This document shows, piece by piece, positions 33,863-46,487 of a stretch of 64,000 nt of DNA. Within the stretch, counting starts at the first letter, position 1. Every line of letters begins with the position of its first letter. The stretch comes from Pseudomonadota bacterium (GTDB taxonomy: Bacteria; Pseudomonadota; Alphaproteobacteria; Rhizobiales; Rhizobiaceae): positions 73,368-137,367 of the forward strand of contig JAEWLS010000035.1 in NCBI GenBank assembly GCA_023457435.1, given 5' to 3'. The position numbers were made by a program, and so were the translations under genes. The notes beneath the pieces were generated by a model, which saw only the letters and a list, made by a program, of their open reading frames with translations, had not been told where the DNA came from and did no database searches.

Positions 33863-33884
33863 CGGTTCATATTCGGTTCATATT
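33863..33884. promoter_or_regulatory. Tandem CGGTTCATATT repeat, LexA-box-like GTTC-N7-GTTC
   Basis: Two identical 11-base units abut (33863-33873, 33874-33884). They create GTTC-N7-GTTC at 33865-33879, the alphaproteobacterial LexA direct-repeat operator. The reverse complement ATATGAACCG also matches the half site before the ArsR-type gene. It lies 17 bases before the RpoH-like -35. Confidence 0.45.
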
Positions 33885-33900
33885 CGACGTGTCGAAGGGT

Positions 33901-33929
33901 CTTGAAACGCCAAAAACGCGTCACCAAAT
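33901..33929 (+). promoter_or_regulatory. RpoH (sigma-32) promoter of hsp20
   Basis: CTTGAA (33901-33906), 17 bases, CCAAAT (33924-33929) fits the rhizobial RpoH pattern CTTGAA-N17-CCANAT. Transcription would start near 33936, giving a ~95-base leader. Confidence 0.65.
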
Positions 33930-33935
33930 CATCGT

Positions 33936-34030
33936 GGCGGTCGCCGTAAGGGGCCGCAGACGGGCGGGAAGGCCATGTGGCATCCGCTGACAGGTCCACG
34001 CAAACCTTGTTGCTTCTAGGAGAACACACC
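33936..34030 (+). promoter_or_regulatory. ROSE-like RNA thermometer in the hsp20 leader
   Basis: The leader ends with CTTGTTGCTTCTAGGAGA, where TTGCTTCT can pair with the AGGAG ribosome site; this is the ROSE signature (UUGCU facing the Shine-Dalgarno). GC-rich segments upstream (GGGGCCGCAGACGGGCGGG, GGCCATGTGGCATCC) can form the earlier hairpins. Heat should open the last hairpin and allow translation. Recognised by eye, not by a covariance model. Confidence 0.6.
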
Positions 34031-34495
34031 ATGCGTTCTGTTGATTTCGCTCCGCTCTATCGCTCCACCGTCGGTTTCGACCGCCTGTTCGGCATGCTCG
34101 ACTCGCTCGGCCAGCTCGACAGCGGCAATTCCTATCCGCCCTACAACATCGAGCGCACCGGCCAGGATGCCTATCGCATCTCGATGGCCGTCGCTGGCTT
34201 CGGTGACGACGAGATCTCGATCGAGGCGCACCGCAACGTGCTGACCGTCAAGGGCGAGAAGAGGGAAGAGGCTGCCGAGGGCAGCGAGGTGCTCTATCGC
34301 GGCATCGCTGCACGCACCTTCGAGCGCCGCTTCCAGCTCGCCGACTTCGTCGAAGTGACCGGCGCCGAACTCAAGAACGGCCTGCTCCACATCGAGCTGA
34401 AGCGGAACATTCCGGAAGAGATGAAGCCGCGCAAGATCGCGATCGCGAAGACCGCGGCCAACAGCTCGAAGCAGATCGAGGCGAAAGCCGCCTGA
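34031..34495 (+). CDS. Small heat-shock protein, Hsp20 family
   Basis: A 154-residue alpha-crystallin-domain chaperone of the rhizobial HspA/IbpA type that holds unfolding proteins. N-terminal arm with FAPLYRSTVGFDRLF, crystallin domain from about residue 35 (YPPYNIERTG, YRISMAVAGFGDDEI, ERRFQLADFVEVTGAELKNGLLHIEL), then the C-terminal extension. The ATG at 34031 has AGGAG within the ROSE-like leader; an earlier in-frame start would lie inside that leader. A strong terminator follows. Confidence 0.94.
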   Translation: MRSVDFAPLYRSTVGFDRLFGMLDSLGQLDSGNSYPPYNIERTGQDAYRISMAVAGFGDDEISIEAHRNVLTVKGEKREEAAEGSEVLYRGIAARTFERRFQLADFVEVTGAELKNGLLHIELKRNIPEEMKPRKIAIAKTAANSSKQIEAKAA

Positions 34496-34516
34496 TCGTC
34501 TGCAACTTTCAGCGAG

Positions 34517-34548
34517 ACGGCGCCCCATGCGGGCGCCGTTTTGTTTTT
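34517..34548 (+). terminator. Rho-independent terminator of hsp20
   Basis: ACGGCGCCC and GGGCGCCGT form a perfect 9-bp stem with a five-base loop, followed by TTTGTTTTT. It also lies at the 3' end of the convergent threonine aldolase gene. Confidence 0.85.
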
Positions 34549-34554
34549 GGCCAG

Positions 34555-35634
34555 CTATCGCAGCGCGGCCGAAACGCTGTCGATCTCGTGCGTCGTCGTT
34601 GCGAAGCTCGTGACGAAGCGGAACAGAGCCTCGCCGTCCGCAAGCGACAGCCCGTGAGGCTTCGGCCATGGGTGGAAGCGCGCGCCGGCATTGAGCAGAG
34701 CGGACCTTGCTGTATCGCCCAGCACGGCGAATACCTCGTTTGCCTCGACGTCCCACGCTACCCGCGCTCCGTTGTTGCCGGACAGCCGCTCCGCCAGTCG
34801 CCGTGCCATGGCATTGGCATGTCGCGCCGAGTGTAGCCAAAGGTTGTCGGCGAAGTACGCTTCGAACTGAGCCGACACGAAGCGCGACTTCGAGAACAGC
34901 TGGGCCGCGCGCTTCTGTATGAAAGCCATGCCCGGCGCAGCGTCCCGATTGAGCACCACCAGTGCCTCGGCGCACCAGCAGCCGTTCTTGGTGCCGCCGA
35001 AGGAGACGACGTCGACCCCCGCCTTCCAGGTCATTTCCGCCGGGCTGCAGCCGAGCGAGACCAGCGCGTTGGCGAAGCGGGCGCCGTCCATGTGCAGCGG
35101 CAGCCGGTTGCGGCGCGCGATTTCTGCGATCTGGCCGAGTTCCTCGAGCGAGTAGACGGTGCCGACTTCGGTGGACTGGGTAACCGATATGGCCGCCGCC
35201 TGTCCGGCATGGAGCGACTGCGGCGGATATCGGCCGAGGGCGGCTTCGAGAGCCTCGGGGTCGATCCGCCCTCGCGGGCCGTCGACAGGGCACATCCGTC
35301 CTCCGCCCGACAGGTATTCCGGCGCGCCGCATTCGTCGGCGATCATGTGAGCGTCGCGGTGCGCGAAGTAGACACCCCCCGGCCGGGCGAAGCCGGTCAT
35401 CGCGAGCGAGTTGGCCGCGGTGCCGGTCGCGACGAAGAAGACGTCGACCTCACGCTCGAAGATTTCGCAGAAGCGGGCTTTCACGCGTCTGTCGAGGTCG
35501 CTGTTGCCATAGGCCGCGGCAAAGCCGCCGGCATGTTCGAGCAACGCTTCGGCAACCTTTCGGTGAGCGCCGGCCCAGTTGTCGGAGGCAAAGTTCATTG
35601 GGGCATCTTCCGTTAATGCGTCTTTCTTTGCCAC
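34555..35634 (-). CDS. Low-specificity L-threonine aldolase
   Basis: A 359-residue PLP enzyme (fold type I) that cleaves threonine and allo-threonine to glycine and acetaldehyde. It has FFVATGTAANSLAM, the HMDGARFANALVSLG segment with the PLP-contacting Asp, and SFGGTKNG with the Schiff-base Lys. The last third (FHPWPKPHGLSLADG) matches the LtaE C-terminal domain. ATG35634 is used; MNFASDN twelve codons later (35598) is an alternative where similarity begins. It converges on hsp20. Confidence 0.9.
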   Translation of the reverse strand: MAKKDALTEDAPMNFASDNWAGAHRKVAEALLEHAGGFAAAYGNSDLDRRVKARFCEIFEREVDVFFVATGTAANSLAMTGFARPGGVYFAHRDAHMIADECGAPEYLSGGGRMCPVDGPRGRIDPEALEAALGRYPPQSLHAGQAAAISVTQSTEVGTVYSLEELGQIAEIARRNRLPLHMDGARFANALVSLGCSPAEMTWKAGVDVVSFGGTKNGCWCAEALVVLNRDAAPGMAFIQKRAAQLFSKSRFVSAQFEAYFADNLWLHSARHANAMARRLAERLSGNNGARVAWDVEANEVFAVLGDTARSALLNAGARFHPWPKPHGLSLADGEALFRFVTSFATTTHEIDSVSAALR

Positions 35635-35766
35635 CGACGCCGGAGATGCAAGGGCGAAAGAAAATTACGCGCATCCCGGCACCAGGGGCGGAATCTGTCG
35701 CGCGGGCTCGCGGAACTTTGCGAATCCGTCTTGCGCCTCCGCTGCAATTCTGCGATAGGTAATTAG

Positions 35767-35785
35767 GACAGTACTGCTGTCATAT
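35767..35785. promoter_or_regulatory. Dyad and vapB-operator-like decamer upstream of gltB
   Basis: GACAG (35767-35771) and CTGTC (35777-35781) form an inverted pair; GCTGTCATAT (35776-35785) is identical to ten bases of the vapB operator at 40618. It is about 100 bases before gltB. Confidence 0.35.
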
Positions 35786-35799
35786 TTGATTGTGCCAAA

Positions 35800-35827
35800 C
35801 CGCAGGGGCGCTGACGTGCCACTGCGG
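35800..35827 (+). promoter_or_regulatory. Leader stem-loop upstream of gltB
   Basis: CCGCAG/CTGCGG plus GGC/GCC inside, separated by one mismatch, close an eight-base loop, 58 bases before the gltB ATG. It may be a leader structure or part of a promoter-bound dyad. The remaining gap has a strong ribosome site (AGGAGGA) and no gene. Confidence 0.35.
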
Positions 35828-35885
35828 CTTTGATGCGGGTACCAACGCCGGTTAAGCTAAGCTGGCAGGGAGCAGGAGGAAAGCG

Positions 35886-40601
<4,716 letters not shown>

Positions 40602-40617
40602 ATTGCGATCTGCTTAG

Positions 40618-40648
40618 GGCTGTCATATGCTAATGGCATATGACAGCC
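40618..40648. promoter_or_regulatory. Perfect 13+5+13 bp dyad, probable VapB operator
   Basis: GGCTGTCATATGC and GCATATGACAGCC flank TAATG. It is directly before the vapB ribosome site, where VapBC complexes autoregulate. As RNA from gltB it would fold into a 13-bp stem, which could lower read-through into vapBC-gltD. Confidence 0.75.
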
Positions 40649-40659
40649 TGGAGGTATGG

Positions 40660-40932
40660 ATGAACGCTCACGACACAGACGTAGGAAAGCGTACCGTGCG
40701 CCTGTTTCGCAACGGGCGCAGCCAAGCCATTCGTATTCCGAAAGAACTGGAATTCGACGGTGAAGAAGTGCTGATCACTCCTATGGGTGACGGTAAGCTG
40801 ACGATAGAGGCGATGTCGGTCAAGAAGCGGTCGCCGATGCTGGAATGGTTGGATAAGAACGGGCCTATACCGGATTTTCCAGGCGATCCGGGCGATGACG
40901 ATTTGTTGCCTTTGGACGACGTCGAACTATGA
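40660..40932 (+). CDS. vapB: VapB-type antitoxin (AbrB/SpoVT fold)
   Basis: A 90-residue antitoxin. The swapped-hairpin DNA-binding region is RTVRLFRNGRSQAIRIPKELEF (residues about 10-32), and the acidic C-terminus (PIPDFPGDPGDDDLLPLDDVEL) should wrap the toxin active site. ATG40660 with GGAGG upstream is preferred; an earlier in-frame ATG lies within the operator dyad. The stop overlaps the vapC start (ATGA). Base composition is visibly lower in GC than gltB and gltD, suggesting transfer. Confidence 0.9.
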   Translation: MNAHDTDVGKRTVRLFRNGRSQAIRIPKELEFDGEEVLITPMGDGKLTIEAMSVKKRSPMLEWLDKNGPIPDFPGDPGDDDLLPLDDVEL

Positions 40933-41330
40933 CGAAGTATCTTCTCGATACAAACGTCATTTCGGACCTCGCACGGAATCCGAAAGGCGCGGTTGCCGGT
41001 CGGCTGATCGAAATCGATCCAGAAGATGTCGTTACGAGCGTGATCGTAAGCTGCGAGGTACTTTTTGGGCTTGAGAAGACTCCGGGCAGAAACGCTGCAC
41101 GATCGGCCGAATTCCTAGAGACTTTGACCGTCCTCCCGGTGGATCAAGCTGTCGCCCGACCCTACGCGCGTATTCGTCACGCGCTTTCGGGGAATGGCAA
41201 GCAGATCAGCCCAAACGACATGCTGATCGCCGCCCACGCGGTAGCTTTAGGGGCTGTGTTGGTCACCGCCAATGAGCGCGAGTTTGCCCGGGTGCCGGGG
41301 TTGAAGGTAGAGAATTGGTTGCGGGCTTAG
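40929..41330 (+). CDS. vapC: VapC toxin, PIN-domain ribonuclease
   Basis: A 133-residue PIN nuclease, whose relatives cut initiator tRNA or rRNA. Acidic metal-site residues are D7 (LLDTNVIS), E43 (SCEVLFG) and D97 (SPNDMLIAAHA), with TANEREF near the end. It overlaps vapB by four bases and stops 24 bases before gltD, so it sits in the glt transcript unit. All three main acidic residues are present, so it looks active. Confidence 0.92.
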   Translation: MTKYLLDTNVISDLARNPKGAVAGRLIEIDPEDVVTSVIVSCEVLFGLEKTPGRNAARSAEFLETLTVLPVDQAVARPYARIRHALSGNGKQISPNDMLIAAHAVALGAVLVTANEREFARVPGLKVENWLRA

Positions 41331-41354
41331 CCTGCACGGGTGAGTGGGACTGAC

Positions 41355-42815
41355 ATGGGCAAGGTTACAGGGTTTCTCGAGATCGACCGGCAGGTGCACA
41401 AGTACCAGCCCGCGTCGGATCGCATCCGCCATTTCCGCGAGTTCACGCTCCCGATGTCGGACAAGGAGGTCGAGAAACAGGCCGCGCGCTGCATGGATTG
41501 CGGCATACCGTTCTGCCACGGGCCGACCGGCTGCCCAGTGCACAACCAGATTCCCGACTGGAACGACCTCGTCTACGCCGGCGACTGGGACGCGGCGATC
41601 CGCAACCTGCATTCGACGAACAACTTTCCCGAATGGACAGGTCGCATCTGCCCGGCGCCGTGCGAGGAAGCCTGCACGCTGAACCTTGAGGACATCCCCG
41701 TCGCCATCAAGACGGTGGAGCAGGCAATCGCCGACAAGGCATACGAAAACGGCTACGTGCGGCCCTATCCGGCCGAACGCAAGACCGGCAAGACGGTCGC
41801 GATCATCGGCTCCGGTCCGGCCGGCATGGCCGCGGCGCAGCAGCTTGGCCGTGCAGGCCACGACGTTCATGTGTTCGAGCGTGAGAGCCGCCCGGGCGGG
41901 CTGATGCGATACGGCATACCCGACTTCAAGATCGAGAAGCACTACATCGACCGCCGCGTCGAACAGATGAAGGGCGAGGGCGTAACCTTCCACTGCGGCG
42001 TCAACGTCGGCGTCGACCGTACGGTGGACGATCTGCTCGCGACGCATGATGCGGTGCTTTATTGCGGCGGCTCGGAGAAGCCACGTCCCGCCGGCATCCC
42101 CGGGGTTGAGCTCAAGGGCGTATTCGACGCGATGCCCTATCTCGTCCAGCAGAACCGCCGCGTTGGCGGCGAGGCGTCATCGCAGCCGGTGGCGTGGCCG
42201 TCCGAGCAGATCATGGCCTCGGGCAAGCACGTCGTCGTCGTCGGGGGCGGCGATACGGCCTCGGACTGCGTCGGCACCGCTTTCAGGCAGGGGGCCGTGC
42301 GTGTCACCCAACTGGACATCCGCCCGCAGCCGCCGGAGCGCGAGGACAAGCTCGCGGTGTGGCCTTACTGGGCGACGAAGATGCGCACCTCGTCCAGCCA
42401 GGCGGAAGGCGCGCAGCGCGAGTTCCAGGTCGCCACGCTGGAGTTCATCGGCGACGAGGACGGCATCCTCACCGGCGTCAAGTGCTGCGAGGTCGACGAG
42501 CGTCGGCGTCCGATCGCCGGGAGCGAGTTCGTGATCCGCGCCGATCTTGCGTTTATCGCCATCGGTTTTGCCGGCCCCGTCGATACCGGCGTTCTGGGTG
42601 AGATGGGAACGAAGCTGCAGACGAACGTCGATGCCCGCAAGTCGACAAACGTGGTCGCCAACGACCTCGATTACCGCACCAACGTCGATCGCCTCTACGC
42701 CGCAGGGGACGTGCGTCGCGGCCAATCGCTGGTCGTGTGGGCAATCCGCGAAGGGCGCCAGGCGGCCGCGGCGATCGACGAGGCGCTGATGGGAGCGACG
42801 CTGCTTCCGCGCTAG
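41355..42815 (+). CDS. gltD: Glutamate synthase (NADPH) small subunit
   Basis: The 486-residue GltD oxidises NADPH and passes electrons through FAD and Fe-S clusters to GltB. N-terminal cysteines for 4Fe-4S clusters are in CMDCGIPFCHGPTGCPVHN and CPAPCEEACTLN; FAD-binding IIGSGPAGMAAA follows near residue 145 and a second GGGDTASDC for NADPH near 285. ATG41355 (MGKVTGFLEI) matches the family start; GTG41340 lies five codons earlier. It is separated from gltB by vapBC and converges on the DUF459 gene eight bases away. Confidence 0.96.
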   Translation: MGKVTGFLEIDRQVHKYQPASDRIRHFREFTLPMSDKEVEKQAARCMDCGIPFCHGPTGCPVHNQIPDWNDLVYAGDWDAAIRNLHSTNNFPEWTGRICPAPCEEACTLNLEDIPVAIKTVEQAIADKAYENGYVRPYPAERKTGKTVAIIGSGPAGMAAAQQLGRAGHDVHVFERESRPGGLMRYGIPDFKIEKHYIDRRVEQMKGEGVTFHCGVNVGVDRTVDDLLATHDAVLYCGGSEKPRPAGIPGVELKGVFDAMPYLVQQNRRVGGEASSQPVAWPSEQIMASGKHVVVVGGGDTASDCVGTAFRQGAVRVTQLDIRPQPPEREDKLAVWPYWATKMRTSSSQAEGAQREFQVATLEFIGDEDGILTGVKCCEVDERRRPIAGSEFVIRADLAFIAIGFAGPVDTGVLGEMGTKLQTNVDARKSTNVVANDLDYRTNVDRLYAAGDVRRGQSLVVWAIREGRQAAAAIDEALMGATLLPR

Positions 42816-42823
42816 GGCGGCAG

Positions 42824-44164
42824 CTAGTTCCGGATCGTTCCGGTCATCTCGCCGGACGCCGCCAGAGGCGGCGGCGTTTCAGCCAGCGGCATTGACGCCG
42901 CAGGCGCTGCCGATGCCGCCGGTTGCGATCCGCCGACCATGAAGTCGTCGGCCCGGCCGGCGCGGCTGCCCGCCACGATACCTTCGCGCACGAGCCTCTC
43001 GATCGGCATGCCGACCGGTTCAGGGCGCGCGGCGACCTGTGCGCCAAGAAGCTGCGCGCCGCCGTCAAGCTGCGGGTCGCTGAGCGCGATGGGAGCCGTG
43101 CGTTCGATCGCGCGCGGGTCGAGCGGCACTATCGTCGGCCCACCCTCGATCGCGGCGGGGGAAACGGAAGGCGACGTCGCGCCGCCGAGGAGCTTGTTCA
43201 ACGGACGCTCGGCGTAGAACGCCATCTTGCGCTTTCCCGCACGCGTCATGTTGATGCCGTCGGAGCCGCGCAGCCGCACGCGCTGGCCGTTCATGTCGGG
43301 ACCGACCGGCATGAACGCGCCGTTCTCGTCGACGAAACCGTCCCAGATGTCGATGAACTCGCCGCCCACCTGCTGCGCCACATCGCGGTAGATGTCGTTC
43401 AGGGCAATCATGTCCGTCGACATCGCAGCCGTCTTGAACGAGGGCAGGCCCATCCACATGAGCGGCACGCCTGCCGCCCGAACATTGTCCGCGAGTGCCT
43501 TGGCTCGGGCACGGTACGCCGCGTTCCAGGCTTCGCTGAGATGCTTTTCCTTCTTGCCGTCGACGGTCATCTGCTGGCGGTCGTTGGAGCCGAGCACGAC
43601 GATCACCGCCGCCGGCTTCTCCTGCGCCACGATCTCGCCGATCTTGGACGGCCAGTCGTAGTGATCCTCGCGAACGAAGCCCGACGACCCATCGGTGCGC
43701 GCAACGACCCGCACGCCGGGCGACTTCGCGAAAGCTTCATCGAGGCCCTCGCCGAGTGCACTCGCCATGAAGTCTCCGACGACGAGAACGACGCGCGCGT
43801 TCTCCGCCTTCTCAACGACCGCCTCGGGCTCGGGGGTGGCAAGGACAGCGCCGCCGGCGGCGCCCGCGACACCGCCAGCCGCGCCACGCGGCACACGCCG
43901 CTTCACTTTCACCTGTGGCGCCGGCGCGGGTTCCTCCTTCCGGCCGAAGAGGAACTCAAAGAAGCCACGGCGCTCCTTCTTGGGCTTTTGCTGCCGCTCC
44001 TGGCGGCCCTGGCCGGCCTTCTGCTGCTGCTCTTCGTTCTTGCGGCGGAAGATCTGCGCCTCGGCGGATGTGGGGAACAGTACGGCAGCCGGTGGCGCGG
44101 CCACGGCCAAGGCGAGCGTCGCGAAAAGCAAAGCCGATACGATACGAGATGGCCTGCGCCGCAC
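42824..44164 (-). CDS. DUF459 SGNH-hydrolase-like periplasmic protein
   Basis: A 446-residue exported protein with a signal peptide (IVSALLFATLALAVAAPPAAVLF, cleavage near AEA-QI), a basic, Gln/Lys-rich linker, then a DUF459 domain of the SGNH-hydrolase superfamily (VVLVVGDFMASALGEGLDEAF; VIVVLGSNDRQQM; a late SDGINMTRAGKRKMAFY). The block where SGNH enzymes carry the catalytic His reads DGIN here. A disordered Ala/Pro C-terminus follows. A role in cell-wall or glycan deacylation is plausible. It follows the lytic transglycosylase gene by eleven bases. Confidence 0.85.
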   Translation of the reverse strand: MRRRPSRIVSALLFATLALAVAAPPAAVLFPTSAEAQIFRRKNEEQQQKAGQGRQERQQKPKKERRGFFEFLFGRKEEPAPAPQVKVKRRVPRGAAGGVAGAAGGAVLATPEPEAVVEKAENARVVLVVGDFMASALGEGLDEAFAKSPGVRVVARTDGSSGFVREDHYDWPSKIGEIVAQEKPAAVIVVLGSNDRQQMTVDGKKEKHLSEAWNAAYRARAKALADNVRAAGVPLMWMGLPSFKTAAMSTDMIALNDIYRDVAQQVGGEFIDIWDGFVDENGAFMPVGPDMNGQRVRLRGSDGINMTRAGKRKMAFYAERPLNKLLGGATSPSVSPAAIEGGPTIVPLDPRAIERTAPIALSDPQLDGGAQLLGAQVAARPEPVGMPIERLVREGIVAGSRAGRADDFMVGGSQPAASAAPAASMPLAETPPPLAASGEMTGTIRN

Positions 44165-44175
44165 GCTATGCTCCG

Positions 44176-45396
44176 TCAGTTGCGCCTGAGCGTAGTCAGG
44201 ACTTCCTTGCTCGGATGACCGTCCTGCGTCAATCCCGCCTGTCCCTGGAACGCGCGAATGGCGGAACGCGATCCTTCGCCGATTTTGCCATCTATCGCAC
44301 CGTCGTAATAGCCGAGCGCGGTGAGGCGCTTCTGCAGCTCTTCGGTTTCCTTCGAGCTCAACCTCGTAAATGGCCGGTTCCAGTCCCGCACGAGTTGACC
44401 ATGGCCCGCGATCTGGTCGGCAAGAAGGCCGACGGCGAGTGCGTACTTGTCGGCGTTGTTATAGGCCTTCAGCACGAAGAAATTGCGCGTCATCAGGAAC
44501 GCCGGCCCCTCGCGTCCGTCTGGAACCTTGAGCTCGGCCTTGTCGGTTCCGCGGGGGAAAGCCTTGCCCGATGCGCGGACAACGCCGATCTCCTCCCACT
44601 TGGAGAGCGCGATCGATCCGCCCGGGAACTTGCGCCCGGCCGGCAGCGAGACCTCGTAGCCCCAGGTCTTGCCGCTCTGCCAGCCGTTCTTGGCAAGTAG
44701 GTTGGCGGCGGTGGCGAGCGCATCCGGGATCGAGTTCCAGATGTCGCGCCGGCCGTCGCCGTCGATATCGACCGCGTACGCGTTGTAGCTGGTCGGGATG
44801 AACTGCGTGTGGCCCATCGCACCGGCCCACGAACCGGTCAGGTGAGACTCGTCAATATCGCCGCGCTGCAGAATCTTCAGAGCAGCGATAAGCTGGGTAC
44901 GGGCAAACTTGGAGCGGCGGCTGTCAGCGTAACCCAGCGTGGCCAGCGAGCGGACGACGTTGCGCATCACCCTGTCGTTCTTGAGGATCTCGCCGTAGTT
45001 CGATTCCATCGACCAGATCGCAAGGAGGATATGGCGGTCGACTCCGAAACGCTGCTCGATGCGCTCGAGCCACGGACCCCACTGGCGCAGCATCTTGCGC
45101 CCGTCGGCCACCGCCTTCTCGTTCACGCGGTTGTCGAAGTAATCCCAGACCGGAGCCCGGAACTCGGGCTGAAAACGCGCTTTCTCCAGCACCTCCGGGT
45201 CTGGCGCAGTAACGCCGCGAAACGCGCGGTCGAAGGTCGAGCCACTGATGCCGCTCGATGATGCGGTACTTCTGAAATCCCGCACCCATTTCTCGAAACC
45301 GGCGTCGGCCAGGGCAGGGCCGGCCAGCGTGACGAGCAGCGCCACGGCGATACCGGTCGCCAGGCGCGACCAACAGGCGATACGGTGTGCAAGCAT
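44176..45396 (-). CDS. Lytic murein transglycosylase (MltB family) with peptidoglycan-binding domain
   Basis: A 406-residue periplasmic enzyme that cuts glycan strands. Signal peptide RIACWSRLATGIAVALLVTLAGPALA; catalytic Glu in LAIWSMESNYG; family motifs TGSWAGAMGHTQFIPTSY and DGDGRRDIWNSIPDALATAAN; C-terminal peptidoglycan-binding domain (LQKRLTALGYYDGAIDGKIGEGSRSAIRAFQ). I chose ATG45396, six bases after AGGAGG; ATG45402 is too close to it. It heads a two-gene operon with the DUF459 protein and is divergent from galU. Confidence 0.93.
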   Translation of the reverse strand: MLAHRIACWSRLATGIAVALLVTLAGPALADAGFEKWVRDFRSTASSSGISGSTFDRAFRGVTAPDPEVLEKARFQPEFRAPVWDYFDNRVNEKAVADGRKMLRQWGPWLERIEQRFGVDRHILLAIWSMESNYGEILKNDRVMRNVVRSLATLGYADSRRSKFARTQLIAALKILQRGDIDESHLTGSWAGAMGHTQFIPTSYNAYAVDIDGDGRRDIWNSIPDALATAANLLAKNGWQSGKTWGYEVSLPAGRKFPGGSIALSKWEEIGVVRASGKAFPRGTDKAELKVPDGREGPAFLMTRNFFVLKAYNNADKYALAVGLLADQIAGHGQLVRDWNRPFTRLSSKETEELQKRLTALGYYDGAIDGKIGEGSRSAIRAFQGQAGLTQDGHPSKEVLTTLRRN

Positions 45397-45577
45397 CCTC
45401 ATCCTCCTTCGAGCGGGTCTGCACGCCTTTGTCATCGAACGCGGTTAGGAAACAGTTTACCAAGCCGGGTGGCGAATTGTAGAGAGTGCGGCAACCTTCC
45501 AGCTGGTGCCGAGTTCACGTTCCGCGCAAATTTCGGCGCGATGATGTCGCGCACCAAGTTATAGGATGAAGCTAGCG

Positions 45578-46486
45578 ATGAGCAGACGAGTGAGAAAGGC
45601 CGTATTTCCAGTTGCCGGTCTTGGAACCCGCCTCCTGCCGGCCACGAAGGCTATCCCCAAGGAGATGCTGACCGTTCTCGACAAACCGGTGATCGACTAT
45701 GTGGTCGAGGAAGCCAGAGAGGCAGGCATCGAGCACTTCATCTTCGTTACCGGCCGCAACAAGGGCGTCATCGAAGATCACTTCGACGTTCAGTTCGAAC
45801 TCTATGATACGCTGGCGCAGCGCGGCAAGGACGAGACCCTTGCAGCGCTTCAGCGCCGGCAGCCACTGCCGGGTCAGACGAGCTTCACCCGCCAGCAGTC
45901 GCCGCTTGGCCTCGGCCATGCCGTGTGGTGCGCGCGCGACATCGTCGGCGACGAGCCGTTCGCGTTGCTGCTCCCGGACATGATCATGAAAGCCGACCGG
46001 CCCTGCATGGGCGAGATGGTAAAGCTGTTCGAGCAGACCGGCGGAAACATCATCGGGGTGCAGGAATGCGATCCGGCGGAAGCCCACAAATACGGCATCG
46101 TCGGGAAGGGCTCCACGGTGGGGAACGGCTTCGAGATCACGCAGATGATCGAGAAACCGGCCCAGGGCACCGCGCCGTCGAATCTGTACATCAACGGGCG
46201 CTACATCCTGCAGCCGGAGATCTTCTCGATTCTCGCGGATCAGGAGCGCGGCACCGGCAACGAGATTCAGCTGACCGACGGCATGCTCAAGCTGCAGAAA
46301 CGGCAGCCATTCTACGGCTACCACTTCCGCGGCAATACCTACGATACCGGCTCGCCGGAAGGCTTCGTGGAGGCCAACCTGGCTTTCGCACTTTCCGATC
46401 CGGAGGTGTCGGCGAAGGTGCGTCCGATGATCGAGCAGATGCTGGCCGAGACCGCGGCTAAGCCCCGCCGGGCAGCCAACGGATAA
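45578..46486 (+). CDS. galU: UTP-glucose-1-phosphate uridylyltransferase
   Basis: A 302-residue nucleotidyltransferase that makes UDP-glucose for exopolysaccharide, LPS and glucans. It has VFPVAGLGTRLLPATKAIPKEML (nucleotide loop), the FVTGRNK segment and MIEKP. ATG45578 begins at the conserved MSRRVRKAVFP; ATG45566 is four codons earlier. The 180-base gap upstream separates it from the divergent lytic transglycosylase and shows no clear promoter. It ends one base from the convergent beta-barrel gene. Confidence 0.95.
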   Translation: MSRRVRKAVFPVAGLGTRLLPATKAIPKEMLTVLDKPVIDYVVEEAREAGIEHFIFVTGRNKGVIEDHFDVQFELYDTLAQRGKDETLAALQRRQPLPGQTSFTRQQSPLGLGHAVWCARDIVGDEPFALLLPDMIMKADRPCMGEMVKLFEQTGGNIIGVQECDPAEAHKYGIVGKGSTVGNGFEITQMIEKPAQGTAPSNLYINGRYILQPEIFSILADQERGTGNEIQLTDGMLKLQKRQPFYGYHFRGNTYDTGSPEGFVEANLAFALSDPEVSAKVRPMIEQMLAETAAKPRRAANG

Positions 46487-46487
46487 G

